Shown here: positions 33,771 through 43,025 of the stretch, piece by piece
How the letters are laid out: every line of letters begins with the position of its first letter
How positions within the stretch are numbered: position 1 is the first letter of the stretch
Assembly (NCBI RefSeq): GCF_012271785.1
Contig: NZ_JAAWVT010000006.1
Coordinates: 186,001-250,000, forward strand
Length of the DNA: 64,000 nucleotides
Reading direction: 5' to 3'
From: Paeniglutamicibacter terrestris
Lineage (GTDB): Bacteria; Actinomycetota; Actinomycetes; Actinomycetales; Micrococcaceae
Made by a program: the position numbers and the translations under genes
The notes under the pieces: model-generated
What the model was told of the DNA's origin: nothing
Databases searched by the model: none
The model's input: only the letters and a program-made list of their open reading frames with translations

Positions 33771-35224
33771 GCTGGATCCTTCGTGAAGCTCATGGCCGGT
33801 ACCAAGGCAATGCGGGTGGCACCGTCGACCTGGGTGAAACTGATTTCCTCAAGTGATGACACATCGATGGTCTCCCCGCCGTTGCGGGCGGCCTCGATGA
33901 GGTACCTGATGGTGTTCAGGTGCTTCAGTGAGGTATCGAGGGAATCGTAGATTTTGCTCAGTCCCACGCTACCGCCGCCCGCGGCGCGAGAGACCGTGAT
34001 GGCGTTCTTGAGCGCTGCGACATCGGGAGCGGGAGTTGAGGGGGTGCGCCGGATGTCGGCAACTGACAGTGCCGGAGGAGCGGCAAGTTTCGGCGGTGCC
34101 ACATGCTCGTCCGGGTCGTAGATGCCCAACGTCGACACCGAAGTGAAACGGGGGGCAAAAAGCCTGATGGGAGCGACCGGCGTCCGCGAATTCAGGGCGC
34201 GGGAAGAGGCAACGGCAATTTCCGCGTTGCGTACCGCCTCACGCAGAATTGCAGCTTCTTTAAATTCTGCCGACTGCACGTAGGCGTGAAGCGATTCAGA
34301 AAGCCTGCCGTATGACTGGTGGACCTCCGAGGCCTGCCGGCGTAGTTCGCGCAACAGGTTGGCCAGCGTGTGGCGTTCCTGGTTATCGAGCGCATCAACA
34401 AAGTCGCGCTCGAGGACCTCATTCACCGCTTCGCGGAAGCGAGCCTGAGCCTGAGGAGAATTGAGGAATTCGGTGAAGCCGCGGAAGGTCTCGCCCTGTG
34501 GGGTGCTGCGCAACTGTTTGTCGCCCTCGAGCACCGCACCAATGGCAACTCCCTTGACGGAGGAGGACTCCATGATTTCTCCGCGTAGGGCATGGAGCAT
34601 CTCTTGGACCCCATCACGCATGCGTTTAAAGTCCGCTGGCAGCCCCGAGGCCATGTCCAGTACCGAGCGAGTCGCGGCCAACGCTCCCTCACGCGGCAAC
34701 ACCGCGGGGGAGGTTCCGTCACGCAGTGCATTGATCTTGTCTTGTCGTTGAGCAATTTCCGCCTCGAGGGCGCGAATGCGTGCCGCTGGGTCCGGGTCAG
34801 TTTCGTGAGCCAATGATTCGAGGGATACCAGCAACGTATTCAGTCGCGAGGAGTTCAGGTTGGTCCGGTCCCCGGAGAAATCTGACAGGAATTTCAGCAC
34901 GCGAGCTGTCTGTGCGGTGGGCTCATAGGCGAAGTGCCCGTCGAGCAGCGGCCTAGCCAAGAACTGGTTACGCACCCAGGCATCGGCATATTGGGCGGCG
35001 GTTGTTGAGTCGTTGAAGCTCGGATCCTCCGAACGCACGACCTTGAGAAAGGATTCGAGGGAGGCATGGAAAACTTCCAAACCGACCCGGGGTTTGGCAC
35101 TGGTAAATTCGGCGCGCAGGAAGGCCACGGCCCACGGAGCGGTGGAGAGCAATTTCCAGGCGGCTGATGACCTGAATTGTTGCGTCTGACTCCACAGCGG
35201 GCTCGCCTGGTGGGTAGGTCGCAT
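33767..35224 (-). CDS. jetA: Wadjet/Mks kleisin-like subunit JetA (MksF, DUF3375)
   Basis: 485 residues from ATG 35224, which has AAGGA at 5-bp spacing; the longer frame to 35380 is rejected. DUF3375 features: SPLWSQTQQFRSSAAWKLLSTAPWAVAFLRAEF near the start, LRFLSDFSGDRTNLNSSRL-like block, helical middle with LRELRRQASEVHQSYGRLSESL, and a C-terminal Pro-rich linker with a winged-helix end. This is the kleisin-like bridge of the complex. First gene of jetABC. Confidence 0.9.
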   Translation of the reverse strand: MRPTHQASPLWSQTQQFRSSAAWKLLSTAPWAVAFLRAEFTSAKPRVGLEVFHASLESFLKVVRSEDPSFNDSTTAAQYADAWVRNQFLARPLLDGHFAYEPTAQTARVLKFLSDFSGDRTNLNSSRLNTLLVSLESLAHETDPDPAARIRALEAEIAQRQDKINALRDGTSPAVLPREGALAATRSVLDMASGLPADFKRMRDGVQEMLHALRGEIMESSSVKGVAIGAVLEGDKQLRSTPQGETFRGFTEFLNSPQAQARFREAVNEVLERDFVDALDNQERHTLANLLRELRRQASEVHQSYGRLSESLHAYVQSAEFKEAAILREAVRNAEIAVASSRALNSRTPVAPIRLFAPRFTSVSTLGIYDPDEHVAPPKLAAPPALSVADIRRTPSTPAPDVAALKNAITVSRAAGGGSVGLSKIYDSLDTSLKHLNTIRYLIEAARNGGETIDVSSLEEISFTQVDGATRIALVPAMSFTKDPA

Positions 35225-35379
35225 CACGGTCCTTTTGCTGGGGATTGACCAAACAATCCTAGTCCATCGGCGCGCCCATTTAAGGTCTGCCAGCAAACGA
35301 GTAGGGTCGGTTGAAGCACACAGGTGACCCACAAGCGGGCGGCGATTTTCCGCGAGACCGGTATGCGTTGGGAGTGACA

Positions 35380-36690
35380 ATGAAGAATCCGGTGAAACGG
35401 CTGACGGTAACGACTGCCCTGTTGGCGGTCATGGCGCTGGGCCTGTCCGGATGCCAGACTCCTCCCTATATTCCCCCGACTCAATATGACCCGACCTCCA
35501 TCGGCTCGGCCCCACAGTCCATAGAGCTGCCGTCTGCAACGGCCGAGGGACCCACCGAAGAAGATCGAATCAAGGAAGCCGCGCGACTCACCGCTGGCTA
35601 CGACTATGCCGCTGCCACCAAGACGCTGTCGGGGCTCGACTCCGAGGCCGCGACAGCTGCCAAAGCGAAGATTGCGGCAGCTCGATCCAAGGCAGTGGTG
35701 TGGAAGGACAATTCGAAGATCCCCCATCTTTTTGTCCACTCACTGATCGTTGATCCCAAGCGGGCCTTTGATGGGGATGATCGCGAGCAGGGTTATGCGG
35801 ACTACATGGTCACCCTGGCCGAGTTCAAGAAGATGATCACCGAACTGCACAAGCGCGACTTTGTTCTGGTGAGCCCGGAGGATATAGCGGGTCTGGATGC
35901 CTCGGGGAAGATGAAGTATCGGGACATTCATCTGCCCAAGGGAAAGACGCCGTTGGTGCTCTCCGAAGATGACGTGAGCTATTACGAATATATGGATGGT
36001 GATGGCTTCGCCACGAAGCTGATGATTGATGCCGACGGCAAGGTCAAAAACGAATATCGGGATGCTGAGGGAAATAAGCACATCGGCGCCTACGACATGC
36101 CTCCGGTCATCGACGAGTTTGTTGCGCAGCACCCCGACTTCTCGTACCGCGGGGCTAAGGGAATACTGGCGCTGACTGGCTACAACGGGGTATTGGGTTA
36201 CCGCACCTCAAAAAGTGAATACGCGGACTCCAAGACCTTGGATAAGGACATCGCCGCAGCCACCGAAGTGGCCACCGCCCTGAAAAAGGACGGTTGGGTG
36301 TTTGCCTCCCATGCGTGGGGACACATCAACATGACCACCAGCTCCGTTAAGCGCATCAAAAACGACATGGAGTTGTGGGATGCGGAGGTGCGCCCCATCC
36401 TGGGGGACACCGAGCATTTCATTTACCCCTTTGGTGCAGACATCTCAGGAGTCCCCAAATATTCGGGTGAAAAGTACACGATGCTGAAGAACGATGGGTT
36501 CTCCTTCTTCTACGGTGTGGATGGGACCACTCCGTATTGGATGCAGCAGGGTGCCGGTTACCTACGCCAAGCACGTATTAACATCGACGGATTGCAGTTT
36601 GAGAAGGAAAAGCGCGGGGACCGCCCGGTGCTGAAGTACTTCTTCGATGTGAAGAAGGTTGCAGATCCCAAGCGGCCCACCGCCAAATAG
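35380..36690 (+). CDS. Lipoprotein with polysaccharide deacetylase (NodB-like) domain
   Basis: 436 residues from ATG 35380 with GGGAG upstream. Signal peptide with lipobox LSGC (~residue 24), so the protein is membrane anchored outside. After a helical stretch, residues ~110-400 show a carbohydrate-esterase-4-like fold: metal/catalytic pair in VLSEDDVSYYEY in place of the classic TFDDG, and the HxxxH motif in SHAWGHINM. Large insertions separate the motifs. It may modify cell-wall or surface glycans; the exact substrate is unknown. Divergent from jetA. Confidence 0.82.
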   Translation: MKNPVKRLTVTTALLAVMALGLSGCQTPPYIPPTQYDPTSIGSAPQSIELPSATAEGPTEEDRIKEAARLTAGYDYAAATKTLSGLDSEAATAAKAKIAAARSKAVVWKDNSKIPHLFVHSLIVDPKRAFDGDDREQGYADYMVTLAEFKKMITELHKRDFVLVSPEDIAGLDASGKMKYRDIHLPKGKTPLVLSEDDVSYYEYMDGDGFATKLMIDADGKVKNEYRDAEGNKHIGAYDMPPVIDEFVAQHPDFSYRGAKGILALTGYNGVLGYRTSKSEYADSKTLDKDIAAATEVATALKKDGWVFASHAWGHINMTTSSVKRIKNDMELWDAEVRPILGDTEHFIYPFGADISGVPKYSGEKYTMLKNDGFSFFYGVDGTTPYWMQQGAGYLRQARINIDGLQFEKEKRGDRPVLKYFFDVKKVADPKRPTAK

Positions 36691-36697
36691 TCCCGGC

Positions 36698-37696
36698 TTA
36701 GGAAACGGGCGCGAAGTCCTCGGAATCGATGGTCTTTTGCTGGTGGACGTTGTAGCGTGCCCCGGCAATCGTCGATTGATTAATGATCTCTCCGGCCTGC
36801 TGCAGTTCAGCGGGGGAAAGTACGAGCTCAAGGGCGCCAAGGTTTTCCGTGAAGTGGCTCAGTTCCTTGGTTCCCGGGATGGCATGAACGTGCTCGCCCT
36901 GTGCCAGTACCCACGCTAGGGAGAGTGCGGCGGTGGAGGTCTCTAGGCGAGTCGCCAGCTCGGTGAGACGGTCGACCAGCGCGAGGTTGTGGGGGTAGTT
37001 TTCTTCGCTGAAGCGCGGCATATGATGGCGCATGTCGCCGTCTTGCAGCGCGTTGATGCCGCGCAGGTTGCCGGAGAGGTAGCCCCGGTAGAGCGGGGAA
37101 AAAGCGACCAAGGCTGTCCCGAGTTCTGCGCAGGCGTCCACCATGCCAAGTTCTGGGTTACGGGTGGCCAGCGAATACTCATTCTGTACCGCCGCGATGG
37201 GGTGAACTTCGGTGGCGGCGCGCAAGGTGGCGACCGATATCTCCGACAGGCCGATGGCACCGATCTTGCCCTGTTCCACTGCCAACGCTAAGGCGCCGAC
37301 AGATTCTTCGACCGGAACCGCTGGGTCAAGTCGGTGTAGGTAGTACAGGTCGATGTGATCGGTGCCCAGCCGGGATAGCGAAGCGTCAACCTGAGCGCGA
37401 AGTGTCTCGGGGCGTCCGTCGATCTTTCCGCGTCCCTCAGAAAGTTCCAGTCCGCCCTTGGATGCCAGGAAGTACTCGTGGCGCCGGCCGCCGAGGTACT
37501 TTCCGATCAGTTGTTCGCTGCGGTTTCCGCCGTAAAGGGTAGCGGTGTCGATGTGGTCAACACCTGCGTCCAACACCCGATTGAGCAGCTGTCCGGCTTG
37601 CTCATCAGTGGGGAAATCAGAGTAGCCATGAGCGATATTCATGGCGCCAAAGCCTAGCGGGTTGACGGTTTTTCCTGCCAGTAAACGAGGTCTCAT
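36698..37696 (-). CDS. Aldo/keto reductase
   Basis: 332 residues, TIM-barrel NAD(P)H oxidoreductase. Catalytic tetrad positions are present: Asp50 and Tyr55 in DTATLYGGNRSEQ, Lys80 in ASKGG, His in YYLHRLD (~121). C-terminal VHAIPGTKELSHFTENL is the cofactor-binding block. Similar to the YajO/Tas-type group that reduces aldehydes and sugars; physiological substrate unknown. Convergent with the deacetylase gene, 7 bp apart. Confidence 0.93.
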   Translation of the reverse strand: MRPRLLAGKTVNPLGFGAMNIAHGYSDFPTDEQAGQLLNRVLDAGVDHIDTATLYGGNRSEQLIGKYLGGRRHEYFLASKGGLELSEGRGKIDGRPETLRAQVDASLSRLGTDHIDLYYLHRLDPAVPVEESVGALALAVEQGKIGAIGLSEISVATLRAATEVHPIAAVQNEYSLATRNPELGMVDACAELGTALVAFSPLYRGYLSGNLRGINALQDGDMRHHMPRFSEENYPHNLALVDRLTELATRLETSTAALSLAWVLAQGEHVHAIPGTKELSHFTENLGALELVLSPAELQQAGEIINQSTIAGARYNVHQQKTIDSEDFAPVS

Positions 37697-38301
37697 GCAT
37701 CCATTTCTAGCACGGGGTTTGGTGCAGCGGGGGTGCGAGCACGACCCACTTCGTCACTAAGACCTCACGGAGCATCCCGCATTAAAAGCTAGCTCCTGTT
37801 GGTGGAGCCCGCCGTGCCCTGCGGTTATTTGAGCAGTTTCAGACGCGGCGTGAGCGGATGCATGAGGTCATTCTTCACCCTTGAGCCAGTTGATGCCCGG
37901 GAGATTGGCGGCGAGCCAAAAGATATCAGGACGGTGAATCCAAGGCTCAACCGTTTCAGTAAACCTCACCGGTTAGATATCACCGGTCAACACGGAGCCT
38001 CTGAGTAGTGACCTCACGCTGAGCTAGGACCGATGGCGATCACTGAGAAGAATGGTCCGCAGATCAGTCCACATGGATAGCTGACACACGACCGGCGACC
38101 GATGAGCTCAGCAGACCGCCGTTGCCATCTCCTGGGTGGTGTCCTTCGGCATGGAGATTCAGTAAACGCAGCTCGCTAGTCACGGCGCGCATAGCAAAGT
38201 CGTTGGTGATGAAGAGGAGGCTATCTGGTGCTGAGCTGTTCATGCCCCTAAGCATGCCCTCCGAACAAGGCCGAACGATGGCCGGGAGATGAAACCCAAG
38301 A
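37697..38301. other. 600-bp stretch without a convincing gene
   Basis: Short frames on both strands (for example 37799-38008) have no ribosome binding site or protein pattern. The region contains the aldo/keto reductase promoter side and ends at the helicase terminator. A degraded gene cannot be excluded. Confidence 0.5.
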
Positions 38302-38328
38302 GGTGCCAACCGCAGAAAGGCTGGCACC
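38302..38328 (-). terminator. Terminator of the nuclease/helicase gene
   Basis: GGTGCCAACC and GGCTGGCACC (one mismatch, wobble on RNA) flank a 7-base loop, followed on the minus strand by TCTTGGGTTT. It starts 8 bp past the stop of the gene ending at 38336. Confidence 0.65.
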
Positions 38329-38335
38329 CCTCGAG

Positions 38336-41300
38336 TCAGGACCCCAGTGCCAAGAAAGCACCGAGCTGCGCGAAGGCCGCCGGGGTGCTGGGCAAAAAGT
38401 GGGTGAGTGCTGGTGACCGAACGATGACGGCGCGCCATTGCCCGCGCGAAACTGCCACATTGATCCGGTTTCGGTTCAACAGGAAATCAATGCCGCGCGC
38501 GGCATCGTCAGCCGAAGAACACGCCATGGAAACAATCACCACGGGCGCCTCTTGGCCCTGGAACTTATCCACCGTGCCCACCTTGACGTCTTCAAGAGCT
38601 GCCGCATCAAGCTCCGTGCGTAGCAAGTTCACCTGGGCGTTGTAGGCGGCGACCACCAAGATATCCGAGGCGACTAGCGGACGCGGTGCCTGGCCTTCGC
38701 CGCCAATCCACGACAAGCCCAAATGGGTGTGGACCTGATTGATGACCTCGTGCGCTTCCTCGAGGGACGCCGTCGTATTGCCGCGGTGTTCTACCAACAC
38801 CGTGGCGACCCCGGCCGGAACCTGAGCGAGTGAGCGAGTGGCGGCAACCGCGGCCGACTGTAGCTTGGATTCGTAGCTCAGCGCTGAGACCTTGGAACAT
38901 AGCTCGGGGTGCATGCGCCACGAGTCGGCGAGGAAATAGCCGAGTTCCTCGGGCAAGGTTGGGTGCCCCGCGCTGAGCCAGCCCAAGGCTGATTCGTCCA
39001 CCGGTTGCGGGTGGGAGCCCTGGGTGACTTGTGGCAATTGCTGAGGGTCACCCAAGAGCAGTAGCCGGGTGGCGGCGCGAGATACGGCCAAGGTGTTGGC
39101 CAATGAATACTGTCCGGCCTCGTCGATGACCAGCAGGTCAAGGGAACCTTCGGGGACCCGTTTGCCGGTCATGGTCCATGCGGTGCCACCGATCAGTGCG
39201 CCCTGATCGGAATTAAGCAGTTCCTCCACGGCATCATCGGTGGTGCCGGACCACGGAACTTCGGTTTTGTCCCCGGCCTTGAGCTTTTTGGCGACCTGTT
39301 CCGGGTTTACTCCGGCCCCGGTGATGGCCTTGGTCAGGACGTTGTCCACCACCGCATGCGACTGGGCCACGACCCCGACCTTCCAGCCCTGCTTAACGAG
39401 TGCCGCGATGACGTGGGAGGCGACATAGGTTTTTCCGGTGCCGGGAGGTCCCTGAACGGCAAGATAGGAATGATCAAGATCGATCAAGGCTTCCACGATG
39501 GCACCCACGATGTTGGCGCGACCCTCAACCAGGGCGGGGTGCGGGGGCGTGGAGAGGTTCTTGAAGCGAGGGGCAGTCTTGCGCAGAATATCGATGCCCG
39601 GGTGCTTGGGCAGGGAAGGAAGCGCTCCGCCGACGCTGCGCGCCAGCTCCGCCAGAGCCTCACGCAGGGAGGTGGTATTGATCGGCTGATCAGGGGTCAG
39701 TGCCACCGGAAGCGTGCCAAAGGCGGGCACCTTCTTATTGGACTTTTCGGCGATCACAAAGTGCTCATCGTTTTCCCGCACGACGGTATTAAACATTCCG
39801 GCCCGACCCGCGCTGCTGGGTTCCAGCTCCGGCGGTAGCGGGCTGGCATACATAGCGAACCAGGAACTGCCAACGCGGAAATCAGATCCTTCGGCCATGG
39901 AGCCGCTCAATTCTGTGACGCGGGTTTCCACCTGGGCACGGGCCGTGGCCTTGTGCCAGTCCTGAACGACCGTTGCGTCATCAACGACAAACACATTGCG
40001 GGTATCCGCCCAGATATCAAAGGGCTTCTCCAAACGGTCGAAGTGCTCCCACCAGAATTGCTTGGCCTCGCGGCGGTGGTAACCGGTCGCTGCGGCAACC
40101 ATGGCGATCGCTCGTTCGTCGTTGGACAGAGCCCGGTCCTGTGGCAGTGCTTCGAGGTAATCGCGCAGCGCAATTTCCTCGGGGCTCGGTTCCACATCAT
40201 CCACCCCGGGCAGCGCAGCCTCTTCGACCCACTCGGCACGTTCATCATGCTCCACCAAGCCCAAGAGCCAATCGCGCAGGCGCAGCGTGGAGAGGCAGTC
40301 ATATTCGTTGTAGTCGCGAATGGACTCCAGGATTTGCTGGGCCGCAGTTTCATCAACCAGGAGTTGTTCGTTGTACCTGGCATAGGCCACCACCGAGGCT
40401 CCTGCGTCCTTGACGTCCCCACCGCGCAGGTGCTCACCCATGTACAGCGGCTCCAGCTTCTTAATGGAATAGGAGCGTTCGGAGATCAGGAGGGAATGCC
40501 GCACGGTGTCGTAGAGATCAACGAGCAACCCATCGCGCAGCCATGCATCGATGGTGTCCTCGGCAACGACATGGCGCAGCGAGAGATTCCGCAGCGCACT
40601 CTTCTCATAGGCCGCGTAGTGGTAGATCTTCATCTTGGGGTGGATGGCCCGCCGAGCCTCAACATAGGCGACGAAGTCGGTGAAGGCCTTGCGCTCGCCG
40701 GCCCGCGAATGGGCCCAGAACGGTTTGAAGACCGGTTCTTCGGTGTCGATTTCGATGATCCCAAAGAGGTATTCAAGCCCCCACGACTCGTCAAAGGGAT
40801 CCTGCCACAGGGGGTCGCCCTCGAAGTCGAAGAAGATGTCACCGGTATCCGGTAGCGGAAGCCGGGAGATAGTTTGGGTGCCGGCGATCTTATAGGCAAC
40901 TCCGCCGATGGTTCCATCGGTGGCAGCCAGTCCTACCTGCATGCGCGCCTGCTCGGCGAGCTTGTGGTGAGCATCGCGCGGCGCCGTGTTGCTGGCGGCA
41001 AGGGCATCGATGCTGGTGATCCCGGCATCCATGAGCTTCTTGCGTTTGGTTGTACTCATGCCAGCTACAAGCAGCAGATCACGGTGGGCGCTCACTTGGG
41101 CGGAGCAGTAGTCGCAGCGACCGCAGGCGCCAATGCCGTCCTGGCCCCATGCCACCGGCTGGGTCGCCGCGCGGTGCTCAGCAACTAGGGTCTTGAACCG
41201 GGCGCGGCGGTCCTTGAACACCGGGAGTAGCTCATGCATCTGGTGTATCGAGTGGGCCTTGTCCCCAAGCACCAGGGTGGTGCGAGCGGCCACGGGGATG

Positions 41301-41800
41301 CCGGCAGTGATCAGTTGGTCCCCGTAGGCGGCCAACTGGAGTAACGCCGTGACGCGTGCATGACGGGCCAACTTGGTATCCCATACCGCGTAGCTTCCGT
41401 CGTCCTCACGAATCAGGAAGTCGGCAAAGCCAACAAATTCCCCGTCGAAGAACGTCGCCTGAAACACCACATCGGCACCCTTGACCAGTGCCTGCAACGT
41501 TTCGTCGTGGGCACTTTGCAGCGAAGCGCGATCCCCGCGGACCCCGGCGGCAAGCATTTTGACTCCGCGCCCGCTGGCAGGATCGTAGTCACCAAATTTT
41601 GTACGTAGTTCCTCAAGGACCTTGTGCTCATGGGCATCACCAAGCACTGCGGTGCGATCCAGCATTTCGTCGGGGCCGAAGTCGACCTTAGCGCTGCGCC
41701 CCAAGCGTTCATCAAGCTTGCTCAACGAGGCGAACTCGCAACTTGCCGCGACCACAAGGTCGGAGGCGGAGTAGATCAAATCCTGATCGAGGAAAAACAC
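38336..41800 (-). CDS. TM0106-type RecB-like nuclease fused to superfamily 1 helicase
   Basis: 1154 residues. The N-terminal ~230 residues form a Cas4/RecB-like nuclease domain (GFADFLIREDDGSYAVWDTKLARH, with the D..K pair) with a Cys group GACGRCDYC near 225 that could bind iron-sulfur. HhH-like MSTTKRKKLMDAGITSIDALAAS follows, then a predicted RNase H-like exonuclease domain (IFFDFEGDP, ~320). The C-terminal third is a UPF1/Dna2-like helicase: GPPGTGKT (~780), VIDEAGQYSLAN, LLGDPQQLPQV, VGTVDKFQGQEAPVV, NVAVSRGQW. Dna2-like roles in DNA processing are likely. It stands alone as a gene. Confidence 0.9.
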   Translation of the reverse strand: MFFLDQDLIYSASDLVVAASCEFASLSKLDERLGRSAKVDFGPDEMLDRTAVLGDAHEHKVLEELRTKFGDYDPASGRGVKMLAAGVRGDRASLQSAHDETLQALVKGADVVFQATFFDGEFVGFADFLIREDDGSYAVWDTKLARHARVTALLQLAAYGDQLITAGIPVAARTTLVLGDKAHSIHQMHELLPVFKDRRARFKTLVAEHRAATQPVAWGQDGIGACGRCDYCSAQVSAHRDLLLVAGMSTTKRKKLMDAGITSIDALAASNTAPRDAHHKLAEQARMQVGLAATDGTIGGVAYKIAGTQTISRLPLPDTGDIFFDFEGDPLWQDPFDESWGLEYLFGIIEIDTEEPVFKPFWAHSRAGERKAFTDFVAYVEARRAIHPKMKIYHYAAYEKSALRNLSLRHVVAEDTIDAWLRDGLLVDLYDTVRHSLLISERSYSIKKLEPLYMGEHLRGGDVKDAGASVVAYARYNEQLLVDETAAQQILESIRDYNEYDCLSTLRLRDWLLGLVEHDERAEWVEEAALPGVDDVEPSPEEIALRDYLEALPQDRALSNDERAIAMVAAATGYHRREAKQFWWEHFDRLEKPFDIWADTRNVFVVDDATVVQDWHKATARAQVETRVTELSGSMAEGSDFRVGSSWFAMYASPLPPELEPSSAGRAGMFNTVVRENDEHFVIAEKSNKKVPAFGTLPVALTPDQPINTTSLREALAELARSVGGALPSLPKHPGIDILRKTAPRFKNLSTPPHPALVEGRANIVGAIVEALIDLDHSYLAVQGPPGTGKTYVASHVIAALVKQGWKVGVVAQSHAVVDNVLTKAITGAGVNPEQVAKKLKAGDKTEVPWSGTTDDAVEELLNSDQGALIGGTAWTMTGKRVPEGSLDLLVIDEAGQYSLANTLAVSRAATRLLLLGDPQQLPQVTQGSHPQPVDESALGWLSAGHPTLPEELGYFLADSWRMHPELCSKVSALSYESKLQSAAVAATRSLAQVPAGVATVLVEHRGNTTASLEEAHEVINQVHTHLGLSWIGGEGQAPRPLVASDILVVAAYNAQVNLLRTELDAAALEDVKVGTVDKFQGQEAPVVIVSMACSSADDAARGIDFLLNRNRINVAVSRGQWRAVIVRSPALTHFLPSTPAAFAQLGAFLALGS

Positions 41801-41928
41801 GAGAGGGGGTGCTCCTTTGAACTTGGCTAAGCTTCGAAACTAGCACCCGTTGGACACGCTTTGGCGTAGGGGCTGCCACGATGAAGTGATCCACGAGCCA
41901 GAAGGCACACACCGCACGACCAATGACG

Positions 41929-42891
41929 TCAGCCTTTTCTAGTCCGGCGTAATACTTCCCGCACTCCGATACCAGCGAGCCCGATGGTCAGCGCAAGAAT
42001 CAGCAAGGGGCCGGCTCCTCCGTTGGGCCCGAGCGCGGCGGCCAATATCTGCTGAGTGGCAGATGTGATTTCTTGTGGATCCGAGAGTAAAACGCGGGAT
42101 CCGAGCACGTAATTGACCGTGATGAACAGCGCGGGAATTACCCACAAAAGAACCAAATTCACCAGCCATACCACCACGAATTTAACCGACCGCAGGCCGC
42201 ACCACGCCAGCCCCGCACCCACCAGGACCGCCGGCAGCCAGCGCAGCAGCATCAACACTGTGGCGGGCAGACTTGCTGCCCCCAGCAGATTCACTAGCGC
42301 TTCGGAGACCCACGAGGTGAGTGGAGTCGCCATGAGGCCTACGCCCAGCGTCGTCATGGCCCGGGACGTGGAGGCAATCAAGATTAGTGCCACCATGGCG
42401 GCGATGATGCTAATGCTGACTCCCGCGAGGAGCCCGGCAAAGTAAAGGTCCGATCGTGTTCCGCCGTCTAAGCCCGCTTTGAGGACCATGAATGACTGAA
42501 CAGTTGCACTTAGCTGCACCACGAGTACACCCGCCGCAGTGCAGATGAGAGCCAGCTTCCGACGCTCGGGAGCCCAAATTCGTATCGCCAAACCTGCCGA
42601 TGCGCCACCCACCGTCAATAGTGCCACCAGAGTGGTGAGCTCGTACTGACTCAACGGAAGCAGGGATAGTGGCATCTGCGCGGGCAACACCTCGGTATTC
42701 CACAAATTCTGAAGCGGGAGCCGTAATCCAGTGAACAACCAGGGGAGCAGGCCCCATGCGCCGGCCAGCAGGCCGATCAGCAGCGCAAGAGGTACATCTT
42801 TAGTCGTGCGTCGGTGAGGAGTTTGAGTGCCGATCGCGCCAAATCGGGTCGTTGGCACGTCCGGATCTTCGGTGGGGGTCTCAGCGCTCAC
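41929..42891 (-). CDS. Polytopic membrane protein of unknown function
   Basis: 320 residues. A hydrophilic N-terminus (~30) precedes about eight hydrophobic segments between ~33 and 310 and a basic C-terminus (REVLRRTRKG). No conserved transporter motif was recognised. It lies between the helicase and glutaminase genes on the same strand, with gaps of about 130 bp on both sides, so it is probably its own unit. Confidence 0.7.
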   Translation of the reverse strand: MSAETPTEDPDVPTTRFGAIGTQTPHRRTTKDVPLALLIGLLAGAWGLLPWLFTGLRLPLQNLWNTEVLPAQMPLSLLPLSQYELTTLVALLTVGGASAGLAIRIWAPERRKLALICTAAGVLVVQLSATVQSFMVLKAGLDGGTRSDLYFAGLLAGVSISIIAAMVALILIASTSRAMTTLGVGLMATPLTSWVSEALVNLLGAASLPATVLMLLRWLPAVLVGAGLAWCGLRSVKFVVVWLVNLVLLWVIPALFITVNYVLGSRVLLSDPQEITSATQQILAAALGPNGGAGPLLILALTIGLAGIGVREVLRRTRKG

Positions 42892-43025
42892 GAAAAACCC
42901 TTCGGTGGCGGGGTAATTGGAATATTGAAAATGATATACCCGCGCGTGCTTTCCGTCGCGGGAGTTGGAGACCGATCAGCGCACGCGACCGAAGGATTGA
43001 TCCATTGTCTGGTGTAGCTGCCGCG

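Noticed and set aside
38520-41800. Cas4-like domain suggesting a nearby CRISPR system
   Set aside because: No cas genes or direct-repeat array occur in the window; the domain order is that of TM0106-type nuclease/helicases.
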